Assembly (NCBI GenBank): GCA_937928545.1
Contig: CALGJQ010000011.1
Location: 81,309 to 145,308 of the forward strand
Direction: 5' to 3'
DNA: 64,000 bases
Source of the DNA: an uncultured Verrucomicrobiales bacterium
GTDB lineage: Bacteria > Verrucomicrobiota > Verrucomicrobiia > Verrucomicrobiales > Akkermansiaceae
A model generated the notes under the pieces. It had not been told where the DNA came from. It did not search any database and saw only the letters and a list, made by a program, of their open reading frames with translations. The translations under genes and the position numbers were made by a program. Positions 1 through 8,634 of the stretch are shown here, in pieces (position 1 is the stretch's first letter; the number at the start of each line of letters is the position of its first letter).

Positions 1-386
1 GCCTCCGCAACATCCGCAATCGGCTTGATCCAGTTATCGACGATCCCATGTCTCTGACCATCCACCGAAGCTGCCACTCCTCCGCAGCCGTAATGACCGC
101 ATACAATCACGTGCTCCACCTTTAGATGCTCCACCGCATACTGAACCACCGAGAGCATGCTCAAATCACTGTGATGAACCTGATTCGCGATATTCCGATG
201 CACAAAAATCTCTCCAGGATCCAGTCCCAGCAGTTGGTTCGGAGGAACCCGACTATCGGCACAGCCAATCCAGAGATACTTAGGCGATTGCCCCCCGGCA
301 TGACGCTCAAAGAATCCCGGATCGGAGGCTTCTTTCGCTTGGGCCCATGCTTCGTTGTTTTCGAAAAGAGTCGGTAGTGTCTTCAC
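1..386 (-). CDS. Beta-class carbonic anhydrase (3' end outside window)
   Basis: Interconverts CO2 and bicarbonate in the cytoplasm. The reading frame runs leftward from a GTG at 386 and is cut by the window edge, so only about 128 N-terminal residues are visible. They contain both zinc-ligand signatures of beta carbonic anhydrases: CADSRVPPNQ near residue 43 (Cys and the Asp-Arg dyad) and HVIVCGHYGCGG near residue 100 (His and Cys ligands). The GTG start is chosen because no in-frame ATG lies upstream of the conserved N-terminus (VKTLPTLFENNEAWAQ). The family is firm; physiological role (bicarbonate supply or pH control) is inferred. Confidence 0.93.
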   Translation of the reverse strand, partial: MKTLPTLFENNEAWAQAKEASDPGFFERHAGGQSPKYLWIGCADSRVPPNQLLGLDPGEIFVHRNIANQVHHSDLSMLSVVQYAVEHLKVEHVIVCGHYGCGGVAASVDGQRHGIVDNWIKPIADVAE

Positions 387-440
387 GGCGGCAGACTAAT
401 TCAGAATGAAATTCTCACAAGTGGCCTTTTTGCCTCCTCT

Positions 441-968
441 TCATTCTTCGATTGAGAGCAACTCGACCTCGAATTCGAGCGTGGAATCCCCCGGAATCTG
501 CTCGCCCGCTCCACGTTCTCCGTAAGCCAGCTCAGGAGGAATGACAAAACGCCACTTCCCACCCGGCTTCATCAACTGCACGCCCTCTCCCCATCCCTTA
601 ATGACCTGATGAAGCCCAAAAACAGCCGGCTCACCTCGATCATAACTACTGTCAAAGACCGTCCCATCCATCAAGCGCCCCACGTAGTGCACCTTCACAT
701 TCGAAAGCAAAGTCGGATGCTCTCCACTCCCTTCCTGCAAGACCTGATACTTCAAACCCGAAGCCGTCGTCGTCATTTGCTCCGCTCTTAAAATCCGCTC
801 CGACCTCGTCAGCGACTTCTCGCGCTTCGAGCTTGAAGAACTCATCGACTTCGATCGCGTAGCCCCAGATTCCGTCACCCCATCCTTTTCATCTTTCTCC
901 TTTTGATCCTCTCCACAACTCGCCACTGCCATCAAAGCCAAGATCACCATTCCTTTACGCATTTTCAT
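441..968 (-). CDS. FKBP-type peptidyl-prolyl isomerase, predicted lipoprotein
   Basis: Peptidyl-prolyl cis-trans isomerase expected to help fold exported proteins. The 175-residue product starts MKMRKGMVIL and has a short hydrophobic segment ending ALMAVASC, a lipobox, so it is probably a periplasmic lipoprotein. A Lys/Ser/Glu-rich linker (about residues 20-75) leads to a complete FKBP domain (about 80-175): VKVHYVGRLMDGTVFDSS, the VIKGWGEG core and PPELAYGERGAG, ending EFEVELLSIEE. A TTG at 986 could extend it by six residues; the ATG at 968 puts the basic residues directly before the hydrophobic core. It is divergent from rarA. Confidence 0.9.
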   Translation of the reverse strand: MKMRKGMVILALMAVASCGEDQKEKDEKDGVTESGATRSKSMSSSSSKREKSLTRSERILRAEQMTTTASGLKYQVLQEGSGEHPTLLSNVKVHYVGRLMDGTVFDSSYDRGEPAVFGLHQVIKGWGEGVQLMKPGGKWRFVIPPELAYGERGAGEQIPGDSTLEFEVELLSIEE

Positions 969-1067
969 TTGCCCATTCTTAGCCAATCATCACCTCTGGA
1001 TCAACTCTCATCCCCGAAGTCAAAAAATTCCGTGGCACCTCGCCCCTTCTCCTCTTAAACATCTTCC

Positions 1068-2411
1068 ATGGACTCACTCTTCGCACCGGACGACCAGCCG
1101 TCCGAAATGATGTCCAGCCACTCCGGCGAACCCCTCGCCGCGCGCATGCGTCCGAAGACTCTCGAAGAAATCGCCGGACAACAACACATCCTCGCCGAAG
1201 GAAAACTCCTCCGCCGCGCCATCGAGGCCGACCGCTTCACGTCCCTCATCTTCTACGGCCCTCCCGGAACGGGAAAAACCACCCTCGCTTCCGTCATCGC
1301 CCACACCACCGGCTCCCGCTTCGAATCCCTCAACGGCGTCGAATCGAACGTCGCCGAAATCCGCGCCAAGATCGAGGCCGCCCGCACCTACCAAACCCTC
1401 CGCGATCAAACCACCGTCCTCTTCATTGACGAGATCCACCGCTTCAACAAAGCACAACAAGACACCCTTCTCCCGCACCTCGAACGCGGCACCGTCCGCT
1501 TCATTGGGGCCACCACTCACAATCCCTACTTCTACGTCAATTCCCCCCTCGTTTCCCGCTCGCAGATCTTCCAGCTCGAGCCTGTCGCCACTCCCGATCT
1601 CGTTCCCCTCCTCTACCGCGCACTCCAAGACGAGGAACGCGGCTTTGGAAAAATGAAAATCGAAGCTCACGACGAGGCCCTTCACCATCTCGCCGAGAAA
1701 GCCGATGGCGACGCCCGCAAGGCCCTCACCGCGCTCGAACTCGCCGTCCTCACCACTCCTCCCGTCGATGACACCGTCATCATCGATCTCGCCATCGCCG
1801 AGGAATCGATTCAGGAAAAAGCGGTCCTCTACGACTCCGATGGTGACCAGCACTACGACACCATTTCAGCCTTCATCAAATCGATCCGAGGCTCCGATCC
1901 CGATGCCGCCCTCTACTGGTTGGCCAAGATGCTGCACGCCGGAGAAGACCCGCGCTTCATTGCTCGACGCCTCGTCATCTCCGCCTCCGAAGACATTGGC
2001 CTCGCCGATTCCTCAGCCCTCCAAATCGCCATCGCCGCGCAGCAGGCTTTCGAATTCCTCGGCATGCCCGAAGGCCGCATCCCTCTCGCTCACGCCACCG
2101 TCCACCTCGCCACCGCGCCCAAGTCCGCCTCTGCTTACAAAGCTCTCGGCTTCGCCCAAGAGGACATTAAAAACGGGGCCACCCTCAAAGTCCCCGACCA
2201 TCTCGTCACCCGCTTCCGTAAGAAAATCGCCGAACAATCCGGCGTCGAAAAAGCCGCAATGAACTACCTCTACTCACACGACTACGAGGGAAACTTCACT
2301 CCTCAAGCCTACCTCCCCGAAGGCCGGAGCTACTACACCCCCACCGAAAACGGAATGGAGAAGCGCATCAAAGAACGCCTCGAACACTGGAAGTCCCAGT
2401 TTGAAGACTGA
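1068..2411 (+). CDS. rarA: Replication-associated recombination protein A (AAA+ ATPase)
   Basis: RarA/MgsA family clamp-loader-like AAA+ ATPase that acts at stalled replication forks. The 447 residues begin with [20 protein letters not shown], typical of the family. They carry Walker [10 protein letters not shown] (about residue 65), Walker [11 protein letters not shown] (about 118), a sensor region [11 protein letters not shown], and the C-terminal tetramerisation region with the conserved [16 protein letters not shown] and [15 protein letters not shown]. Length matches the family. The gene ends four bases before the convergent gene at 2415, with no obvious terminator between them. Confidence 0.96.
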   Translation: MDSLFAPDDQPSEMMSSHSGEPLAARMRPKTLEEIAGQQHILAEGKLLRRAIEADRFTSLIFYGPPGTGKTTLASVIAHTTGSRFESLNGVESNVAEIRAKIEAARTYQTLRDQTTVLFIDEIHRFNKAQQDTLLPHLERGTVRFIGATTHNPYFYVNSPLVSRSQIFQLEPVATPDLVPLLYRALQDEERGFGKMKIEAHDEALHHLAEKADGDARKALTALELAVLTTPPVDDTVIIDLAIAEESIQEKAVLYDSDGDQHYDTISAFIKSIRGSDPDAALYWLAKMLHAGEDPRFIARRLVISASEDIGLADSSALQIAIAAQQAFEFLGMPEGRIPLAHATVHLATAPKSASAYKALGFAQEDIKNGATLKVPDHLVTRFRKKIAEQSGVEKAAMNYLYSHDYEGNFTPQAYLPEGRSYYTPTENGMEKRIKERLEHWKSQFED

Positions 2412-2414
2412 GGT

Positions 2415-3554
2415 TTATTCGCCCTCCAAGCGACGCTGTAATCGCTCCATCATCCGGCGCATCATCTCCAACTCACGGCTCATCACATCACGTTGATCTC
2501 CCTCGAGGATGCGTGGACGAACTCGGCGCTCAGCTTGAGGATTTGGCACAAAAGGAGTGACTTCTTTCCGAAGAACTTCCTCGATCTCATCACCCGGTAA
2601 AATAAGCGTGCTGATTCGTCCCGCCCGCGCGATCACCATCCCCACAATGCGGCCCTCTAAGTCCACCACCGGCAGACCAGCGTGAGAACTCTCAAGCTCC
2701 ATATCCGACTGGATAACGCTTCTAAAATCTCCGCGAACTCTGCTCTGCGAACCACTCATGCGGTCCATCCGCTCCAAACGACGCGACTGAGTCTCATCAA
2801 TTTCTCGCTCCCTCAGCTTTGGCTTCACCTTAAAATCCTTTCCGGCACGAAGCAATTCGATCTCCGGCTGATCACCACTTTTCATACGGCGCAGCCGAGT
2901 GGAGAGTTCGAAGGAACCTTTCACTTTTTCGCTATCAATTGACTTGATGACATCCCCCACTTTGATTCCGGCCTCCGCCGCCGCCGATCTTGGCTCCACA
3001 TGCTCCACACGCACCCCCTGACCAATTTCGCGAGGGTCCATTCGAATTCCTAAAAAGCCCTGATCTTCCGATTTCAGGCTCCTTTCCTTCACGCTCAAGA
3101 CACCCATCGCTTGCGCTTCCCCGTCGGCCCGGATCGCCGCTAAAATCGCTCCTTCGTCCAGGGATTCCGCCTCAGCCCATTTCACCGGAGCCGCTTGTAA
3201 ACCGGCCACTTCAACAATTGCCAAATCTTCCTCGGGATAAGTGCCGATCACTTTCGCAGCGAGCGCTTCATTCTCTCGACTCGCCGTAAAAATCGCCCGC
3301 TCTGTCACCACTTCGCTCGCCTTAGTTAAAAGAAGATTTTCCCCCAGCGAAATCCCATACGCAATTCGCTCACGCCCCGCATAGATCGGATAAACCACCT
3401 TCTTCGCCTCAAAGTTCACCGCACGCAGCGCCTTAAAAATTCTCGCTCCCTGCGCATCGGTCGTGGCTCGATCCTTCTCTGGAATATCATCAACCATCAG
3501 CTGCGCTTGCAGACCAGTTGTGATGAGCAGGGTAGATAAAATTAGATTCTTCAT
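2415..3554 (-). CDS. Trypsin-like/PDZ protein with degenerate catalytic site
   Basis: Secreted 379-residue relative of DegP/HtrA proteases that appears catalytically dead. The start MKNLILSTLLITTGLQAQ is chosen as a clean signal peptide, seven bases after the upstream protease gene. The N-terminal half keeps the fold pattern (YGISLGENLLLTKASEV, then TYPEEDLAIVEV). However, the catalytic His context TAAHV is replaced by TKASEV and the GDSGGP motif by SHAGLPV (about residue 297). A PDZ domain (about residues 165-255) lies between the two protease-like segments instead of after them. It ends in a charged Arg/Glu-rich tail. Its job may be regulatory or scaffolding next to the active paralogue, which is inference. 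Confidence 0.8.
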   Translation of the reverse strand: MKNLILSTLLITTGLQAQLMVDDIPEKDRATTDAQGARIFKALRAVNFEAKKVVYPIYAGRERIAYGISLGENLLLTKASEVVTERAIFTASRENEALAAKVIGTYPEEDLAIVEVAGLQAAPVKWAEAESLDEGAILAAIRADGEAQAMGVLSVKERSLKSEDQGFLGIRMDPREIGQGVRVEHVEPRSAAAEAGIKVGDVIKSIDSEKVKGSFELSTRLRRMKSGDQPEIELLRAGKDFKVKPKLREREIDETQSRRLERMDRMSGSQSRVRGDFRSVIQSDMELESSHAGLPVVDLEGRIVGMVIARAGRISTLILPGDEIEEVLRKEVTPFVPNPQAERRVRPRILEGDQRDVMSRELEMMRRMMERLQRRLEGE

Positions 3555-3561
3555 TTCGAAT

Positions 3562-4542
3562 TTAACGTCGCTGGTTTGGGTAAATCTCGCCAAGCCGAGC
3601 CAGCTTGACCGTCTTGTTTAACTTCTTTTGACCTCTGATCAATGTCACCTCGACCTCCGCTCCAGCGGTCAAATCTACAAAGATCCCAGTGAGTTGCTCA
3701 ACCTTGCTGATCTTCTCTCCCGCAATTGAGGTGACAATATCTCCCGGTAAAAAACCCGCCGCAAATGCAGGGCCTCTCTCTGGGACCGAATCTACAATCA
3801 AACCACCATCAACTGCTGCAAGATTCAATCCCATCACCGGACGATTCAGATCACGTAGATCTCCTCCTAAAACACCCCATGATTTCCCAGCCAACATGTT
3901 GTCCCAAGAACGCTTGAATCCTGAAAGCCCCGCGTGATTGTTGATTTGACGATTCGAGCCAATATTCGAGTGAATCCCCACGACTTTCCCGCGCAGATCA
4001 AAGAGCGGTCCACCGCTATCACCACCAATCAAGGTGCAATCCGTAGTAATAAAATCGAGCTCCCGCTTCGTCATGATCCGTCCAAAACGCACCGGAGGCC
4101 GACGCGTCGGGTCGTATCCCTTCGGATGTCCCATCGCGACCACGAAGTCACCCACTTCAAGCGACTTCGAGTCACCCATCTCCGCATAAGGCCAAGGTCC
4201 CTCACCCACTAACTTCACCATCGCGCTATCGCGACTATAATTTGCGCCCAAGACCTTCGCTTTTTCCTGACTCCCGTCCGGGAAAATCACGGTCATGAAC
4301 TTACTTCCTTCAATGACATGAGCCGCCGTAAGAATCAGCCCCTCACTCGAAACGATCACCCCACTTCCAGACGCCCCCATCCTTGGCGAAACCAGCGAAA
4401 CCGTCGCGTCGGTATTCTCACGAACCACCTTTTGGATCTGCTTTTCCAGCTTCTTAAGATCCCCCAAGCTTTGCACCTTTGGAGCCGCCGATAGCAGGGT
4501 CGCGCTCGATAAGATGAGAATTGGAATGAGATTTTTGATCAT
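3562..4542 (-). CDS. S1C (HtrA/DegP-type) serine protease with PDZ domain
   Basis: Envelope serine protease of 326 residues. The ATG at 4542 gives a standard signal peptide (MIKNLIPILILSSATLLSAA); the longer frame upstream of it looks non-coding. The trypsin-like domain is intact: GSGVIVSSEGLILTAAHVI has the catalytic His, RDSAMVKL the Asp and GGDSGGPLFD the Ser. A single PDZ domain follows (about residues 235-315; DSVPERGPAFAAGFLPGDIV). It is the first gene of a two-gene leftward unit with the pseudoprotease at 2415-3554. One PDZ domain is fewer than DegP, closer to DegS-like proteins. Confidence 0.9.
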   Translation of the reverse strand: MIKNLIPILILSSATLLSAAPKVQSLGDLKKLEKQIQKVVRENTDATVSLVSPRMGASGSGVIVSSEGLILTAAHVIEGSKFMTVIFPDGSQEKAKVLGANYSRDSAMVKLVGEGPWPYAEMGDSKSLEVGDFVVAMGHPKGYDPTRRPPVRFGRIMTKRELDFITTDCTLIGGDSGGPLFDLRGKVVGIHSNIGSNRQINNHAGLSGFKRSWDNMLAGKSWGVLGGDLRDLNRPVMGLNLAAVDGGLIVDSVPERGPAFAAGFLPGDIVTSIAGEKISKVEQLTGIFVDLTAGAEVEVTLIRGQKKLNKTVKLARLGEIYPNQRR

Positions 4543-4664
4543 GTTCTTACCAGAGTATCGTTTGATAAGAGTCCTCTTGTTTGTGAAAAATTCAAGAGTC
4601 CTAACAAAAAACTCTCGCAACTTTTCCGTTCCAGACCGCCAAGCCCTCTGACAAAGTCACTTCC

Positions 4665-5465
4665 GTGACCGACATCTCTCAGGCCATTCTCCAAAGTCTG
4701 ATCCAAGCGCCCCTCCTCCTCGAGGACCTCCCCGAAGCCAAGGGCTTCCCTCATCAAACCCTCACCCTTCCGCCCGAAACCTCGCCTCTCAATTTCGAGC
4801 AAAAACTGGGTCATCTCTACGAGAATGCGCTCGCCCAACTCTTAGAGACATCGTCGAGCCACAAACTCCTCGCTCAGAATCTCCAGATTCAAAAAGACCA
4901 ACACCGCACCGTCGGCGAACTCGACTTCCTCATCCGCGATTTAACAAGTGGCCAGCTCGTCCATCTCGAACTCGCCACCAAATTCTACCTCGCCGTCGAA
5001 ACTCCCAATGGACTCACCCTTCCCGGCCCCGACGCTCGCGATAACTACTTCAAAAAACTTGCTCGCCTTCGCGAACACCAGTTACAGCTCCCTTCTCTCT
5101 TCAAAGATTACCTCCCCCCAGAATTCCAAAACGAGCCCATCCTCACCCAGCACCTCGTCAACGGCTGCATTTTCGACCACATCAATTCAGCAAACTCCGC
5201 TTCACCAGAATCTCTAAACCCAAATTGTCGCCGCGGAAAATGGCTCCACCATAAGGACCTCCTCAAGCACTTCCCGTCCAAAAGCAGCTTCAAAATCATC
5301 CCAAAGCCTCTCTGGCCAGCCCCCTTCCATCTCCTTACAGGCATCCCCCTCGAAACCTGGATCCAAGAAGAGCCTCTGACCCGCTGCCTCATGCTCCGCA
5401 TCGACGACGAACCCATGCCCTACTTCATGGTTTCCAACGGTTACCCTAAGGAGCTTGGACTTTAG
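4665..5465 (+). CDS. DUF1853 family protein
   Basis: A 266-residue cytoplasmic protein of a family without established function. The GTG start (4665) is the first start before the conserved sequence. Recognisable family motifs are GHLYENALAQLL (about residue 47), RTVGELDFLIRD (about 82), HLELATKFYLAV (about 100) and LPGPDARDNYFKKLARLREHQ (in two parts, about 117-137). The E-L-D and E-x-A-x-K pattern resembles restriction-endonuclease-like folds, which is inference from motif spacing only. No linked gene suggests a pathway. Confidence 0.75.
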   Translation: MTDISQAILQSLIQAPLLLEDLPEAKGFPHQTLTLPPETSPLNFEQKLGHLYENALAQLLETSSSHKLLAQNLQIQKDQHRTVGELDFLIRDLTSGQLVHLELATKFYLAVETPNGLTLPGPDARDNYFKKLARLREHQLQLPSLFKDYLPPEFQNEPILTQHLVNGCIFDHINSANSASPESLNPNCRRGKWLHHKDLLKHFPSKSSFKIIPKPLWPAPFHLLTGIPLETWIQEEPLTRCLMLRIDDEPMPYFMVSNGYPKELGL

Positions 5466-5482
5466 TCCAAGTCCCCTCAGCT

Positions 5483-5848
5483 TTAAAACTCCCCCTTAAA
5501 CGAGCACCGCGCTGTCGGCGTCTCAAAAATGACAATCTCACAAAGCCCCGGCAGGTCCTTTTCCAACTTCCGCCAAAACCACGCTGCCATGATTTCAATG
5601 GTGGGACTTTCCAACCCTTCGATATCGTTCAGGTAGCTATGATCCATCATCTCAAGAAGCGGCTTCATCGCCTCCGAGATGCATTTGTGATCGTAAACCC
5701 AACCCACTTCCTTGTTCACCTCGCCCTCGACGTGGATCTCGACCTTAAAACTATGCCCGTGCATTTGACGGCATTTATGGTCCTCCGGCAGGCTCGGTAA
5801 GGTGTGAGCTGCTTCAAAGCGAAAGTCTTTAATAATTCGGGCGCGCAT
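5483..5848 (-). CDS. queD: 6-carboxy-tetrahydropterin synthase / PTPS-family enzyme
   Basis: Converts dihydroneopterin triphosphate to 6-carboxytetrahydropterin in queuosine/7-deazaguanine synthesis (family knowledge). The 121-residue protein starts MRARIIKDFRFEAAHTL. It shows zinc ligands in FEAAHTL and MHGHSF, the catalytic Cys in HKCRQMHGH, the Asp-His pair LLEMMDHSYLND and a glutamate in ESPTIEIMAAWFW. The frame stays open far upstream, but that part overlaps trpA and has no homology features, so the ATG at 5848 is used. No other queuosine genes lie in the window. Confidence 0.9.
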   Translation of the reverse strand: MRARIIKDFRFEAAHTLPSLPEDHKCRQMHGHSFKVEIHVEGEVNKEVGWVYDHKCISEAMKPLLEMMDHSYLNDIEGLESPTIEIMAAWFWRKLEKDLPGLCEIVIFETPTARCSFKGEF

Positions 5849-5926
5849 AAAAATCGTTGGGATCGTGTTCTTGCCTGAGGATAGACTTGTCTCCCTCGCC
5901 GTCCATCGCCAAGTTACGCGCAGTTC

Positions 5927-6730
5927 ATGGCCAATCGCATCGACACCACTTTTGCCCGCTTGCGGGAGCAAAACCGCAAAGCCTTCGTCGCCTACGTCGC
6001 AGGAGGAGATCCTGATTTCGACCGATCGCTCGAAATCCTCCACGCCCTCGCCGAGGCCGGGTCCGATGTCATTGAGCTCGGTGTCCCTTTCTCGGACCCC
6101 ATGGCCGATGGCATTGTCAACCAACTCGCCGCCGACCGCGCGCTCAAGGCTGGGATGAACGTCCACCGCATCATCGACCTCATTCGCGCTTTCCGCGAAA
6201 CGCACGAGACCCCGCTCGTCCTCTTCACCTACCTTAATCCGGTTTACGCCTACGGATTTGAAAAATTCCACAACGACGCTGCCGAGGCTGGAGCGGATGG
6301 CATTCTCCTCCTCGATCTCCCGCCCGCCGAAGCTGCCATCAATACCGACTTTGCCAATGCCGAGGCCCTGCATCACATCCATCTCATCGCCCCGACGACG
6401 CCTGATGCTCGTAAAAAGACCCTCGCGCAATCTTCGCAAGGCTTCATCTACGCGCTCTCTCGTACCGGAGTGACTGGTGGGCACTCCGCTCCGTCGGAAT
6501 CAATCGGGGCCCAAGTTGCCGAAATCCGAAAACTCACCAACACCCCGATTTGCGTCGGCTTTGGCATCACCACGCCCGAGCAAGCCGCCGAGGTTGCAGC
6601 TCACGGAGATGGCGTTATCGTCGGTTCAGCGATCGTTCGCACGGTGCAAGAAAATGCTGACGATCCCAATGTCGCTCAAAATCTCAAAGATTTCGTCACC
6701 CCTCTCATCGAAGCCACTCACTCAGTCTAG
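5927..6730 (+). CDS. trpA: Tryptophan synthase alpha chain
   Basis: Cleaves indole-3-glycerol phosphate to indole and glyceraldehyde-3-phosphate, passing indole to TrpB. The 267 residues show the catalytic Glu in DVIELGVPFSDPMADG (about residue 50), the catalytic Asp in ADGILLLDLPPAEA, the TPDARKK loop, and phosphate-binding FIYALSRTGVTGG and PICVGFGI motifs. The usual partner trpB is not adjacent; instead dapF follows four bases after the stop codon, so the two are probably co-transcribed. Confidence 0.97.
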   Translation: MANRIDTTFARLREQNRKAFVAYVAGGDPDFDRSLEILHALAEAGSDVIELGVPFSDPMADGIVNQLAADRALKAGMNVHRIIDLIRAFRETHETPLVLFTYLNPVYAYGFEKFHNDAAEAGADGILLLDLPPAEAAINTDFANAEALHHIHLIAPTTPDARKKTLAQSSQGFIYALSRTGVTGGHSAPSESIGAQVAEIRKLTNTPICVGFGITTPEQAAEVAAHGDGVIVGSAIVRTVQENADDPNVAQNLKDFVTPLIEATHSV

Positions 6731-6734
6731 TCTC

Positions 6735-7538
6735 ATGAATTTGTCATTCACCAAAATGAACGGAGCCGGAAACGACTTCGTCGTCATCGATAACCGCGCG
6801 CTCGATAAGAATCTTTCGAAGGAGCAAATTGAACGCCTCTGTGATCGCCATCGTGGCGTGGGTGCCGATGGACTCCTCGCCGTCGAACCGGCCGAAAGCG
6901 GAGCCGATGTGAAATTCCGTTACTACAATGCCGACGGCGGTGAAGCGGAAATGTGTGGAAATGGTGCTCGTTGTTTCGGTCGCTACACCGCCCGCCTTCT
7001 CGGCGGCGACCGCACTTTTTTGACCTTCGAAACCATCGCGGGAACCTTGAAGGCCGAATTGATCGGCAGCGATGTCTGCATCGACATGTCAGATCCCATT
7101 GACTTGGAAATGAATTCCCCTGTCGAATCCGTGGCCCCCGTTCACAATTTTAACACCGGAGTTCCTCACGCTGTGGTATTCGTCGATGACCTCGAAAACT
7201 GCGACATTGTTAAAAATGGCGCTGCCATTCGCTATCACGACCACTATTCGCCCAATGGGACCAACGCCAATTTTGTCGGCGTCCTAGCTCCCGATCACCT
7301 CGCGGTCCGGACCTATGAGCGCGGCGTAGAAGGTGAAACTCTCGCCTGCGGCACCGGCATCACCGCTTGCGCCTTAATTCACCATCTCCTTACTGATTCG
7401 CCGTCCCCCATCAAAATCGACGTCCAAGGCGGCGACACTCTCTCAATTGGCTTTAAAGCAGGTCCAGACCAGACTTTCACCAAGGTCACCCTGACTGGAC
7501 CGGCCGATTTTGTCTTCGATGGCGAGATCACCGTCTAA
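6735..7538 (+). CDS. dapF: Diaminopimelate epimerase
   Basis: Converts LL-diaminopimelate to the meso form for lysine and peptidoglycan. The 267-residue protein begins MNLSFTKMNGAGNDFVVID, which fixes the ATG at 6735. Both catalytic cysteines are present: GGEAEMCGNGARC (about residue 73) and GETLACGTGITAC (about residue 210). YSPNGTNANFV and the RTYERGVEGET substrate-binding segment are intact. It follows trpA by four bases. Confidence 0.97.
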   Translation: MNLSFTKMNGAGNDFVVIDNRALDKNLSKEQIERLCDRHRGVGADGLLAVEPAESGADVKFRYYNADGGEAEMCGNGARCFGRYTARLLGGDRTFLTFETIAGTLKAELIGSDVCIDMSDPIDLEMNSPVESVAPVHNFNTGVPHAVVFVDDLENCDIVKNGAAIRYHDHYSPNGTNANFVGVLAPDHLAVRTYERGVEGETLACGTGITACALIHHLLTDSPSPIKIDVQGGDTLSIGFKAGPDQTFTKVTLTGPADFVFDGEITV

Positions 7539-7590
7539 CAAATGCCGCTTTCCTCAGCGAGAGCAGTATGTTTCACTTACTTAAGCATCC

Positions 7591-7869
7591 ATGGAACTCG
7601 ATTTTACAGACACCCCATTTGATACCAAAGAGATCAAACCTCACGAGATTGAGGAGGTGTTCGAGGACCCTTTCTCAATCCGCCTCCTTCCAGATAACGA
7701 ACGAGCCGATGGTGAGGCCCGCTTTTACCTGCTCGGAAAAACCATCGGCAATCGAGGTCTCTTCCTAGCCTTTTGGTCGAACGGCAAGAAAGCCCGCGTC
7801 ATCGCAGCTCGTGAGTTCGCCACTGATGAAGACGCTTACTACGAGCGCAAGCTCGCCGAATTAAAATAA
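7591..7869 (+). CDS. brnT: BrnT-family ribonuclease toxin
   Basis: A 92-residue toxin of a type II toxin-antitoxin pair; BrnT proteins are RelE-fold ribonucleases that stop translation. Visible family features are a KPHEIEEVFEDPFSI helix (about residues 18-32), the central R-F-Y-L-L-G strand, and the C-terminal KKARVIAAREFATDEDAYYER segment with the conserved Arg and terminal Glu/Tyr. As usual for BrnTA, the toxin precedes the antitoxin, which starts 17 bases after this stop. Confidence 0.82.
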   Translation: MELDFTDTPFDTKEIKPHEIEEVFEDPFSIRLLPDNERADGEARFYLLGKTIGNRGLFLAFWSNGKKARVIAAREFATDEDAYYERKLAELK

Positions 7870-7886
7870 CCCCTGATCCTGACGCT

Positions 7887-8174
7887 ATGAATACCATCTC
7901 CGACTGGAACGAGGTTCCCGATTTTGAATCTGACGAAGCTGAACACGAATTTTGGACGAAGAACTCGCTCAATCCTCGCCTCATCAACGCTTCGGTTCAC
8001 TCGCCTGATTCCAAGGAATCAACCACGATCACCCTCCGCTTTGACCCACGCATGCTCTCGCGCATCAAACGCATCGCACGCTCCCGCTTCCTCAACTACC
8101 AGTCCATGATGAAGCAGTGGCTCGCCGAGCGCATGGAAGAAGAGATGCGCCGCAGCGGCGATCAAGACTCGTAG
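7887..8174 (+). CDS. brnA: BrnA-type / CopG-like antitoxin
   Basis: A 95-residue partner of the preceding toxin. The N-terminus is acidic (DWNEVPDFESDEAEHEFW), typical of the BrnA toxin-binding region. The C-terminal half (STTITLRFDPRMLSRIKRIA and onward) is a ribbon-helix-helix-like DNA-binding segment that would autoregulate the pair. Family assignment follows from position and motif pattern; the unusual point is the long basic tail RMEEEMRRSGDQDS. Confidence 0.8.
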   Translation: MNTISDWNEVPDFESDEAEHEFWTKNSLNPRLINASVHSPDSKESTTITLRFDPRMLSRIKRIARSRFLNYQSMMKQWLAERMEEEMRRSGDQDS

Positions 8175-8184
8175 AGAATTGGGA

Positions 8185-8577
8185 ATGCCCAACTCATACC
8201 GACAGAGCCCGCGCTTTTGGGCAATTTGCTTTCTCCTTTGGTTCATCGTCCTGAACCTTCTTTCTCACGGCGACAAGTTTCAGCCAGAACCCCTTACATT
8301 CGACATACCACACCTCGATAAGATCGCTCACTTTGGATACTTCTTTGGCGGCGGAGGCCTCCTTTCAGCGGCCCTCTTTTTCAAGATCTCCCCAACTTGG
8401 GCCAAACTCACCCTTATCGTCACGCTCTCGCTCTCGATCATCGGAATTTGGGATGAATTCCACCAATCCTTCTTCGAAAACCGCACCGGCAATGACCCCA
8501 GCGACTGGGCAGCCGATACCCTCGGCGCACTTTGCGGGACCCTTGTCTTCCGGCGTCTCCATCGTCGCTTACTCTAA
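8185..8577 (+). CDS. VanZ-like integral membrane protein
   Basis: A 130-residue inner-membrane protein with about four hydrophobic segments. VanZ-family signatures are present: HLDKIAHFGYFFGGGGL (about residue 42), GIWDEFHQSFFENRTGND (about 90) and DWAADTLGALCG. The last provides the family's conserved acidic residues. The function of such small VanZ-like proteins is unknown. A TTG two codons upstream (8179) is possible; ATG 8185 is preferred. It lies 57 bases before the lipid-modification block and may share its transcript. Confidence 0.82.
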   Translation: MPNSYRQSPRFWAICFLLWFIVLNLLSHGDKFQPEPLTFDIPHLDKIAHFGYFFGGGGLLSAALFFKISPTWAKLTLIVTLSLSIIGIWDEFHQSFFENRTGNDPSDWAADTLGALCGTLVFRRLHRRLL

Positions 8578-8634
8578 AACTTGGCATCATTTCCCCTTGC
8601 CGATTCGCGTTTCTCACTGATTGATGGTCTTGAG

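Noticed and set aside
1074..1853. 259-codon leftward frame over rarA
   Set aside because: Gly/Glu/Asp-rich shadow of a strongly conserved ATPase gene.
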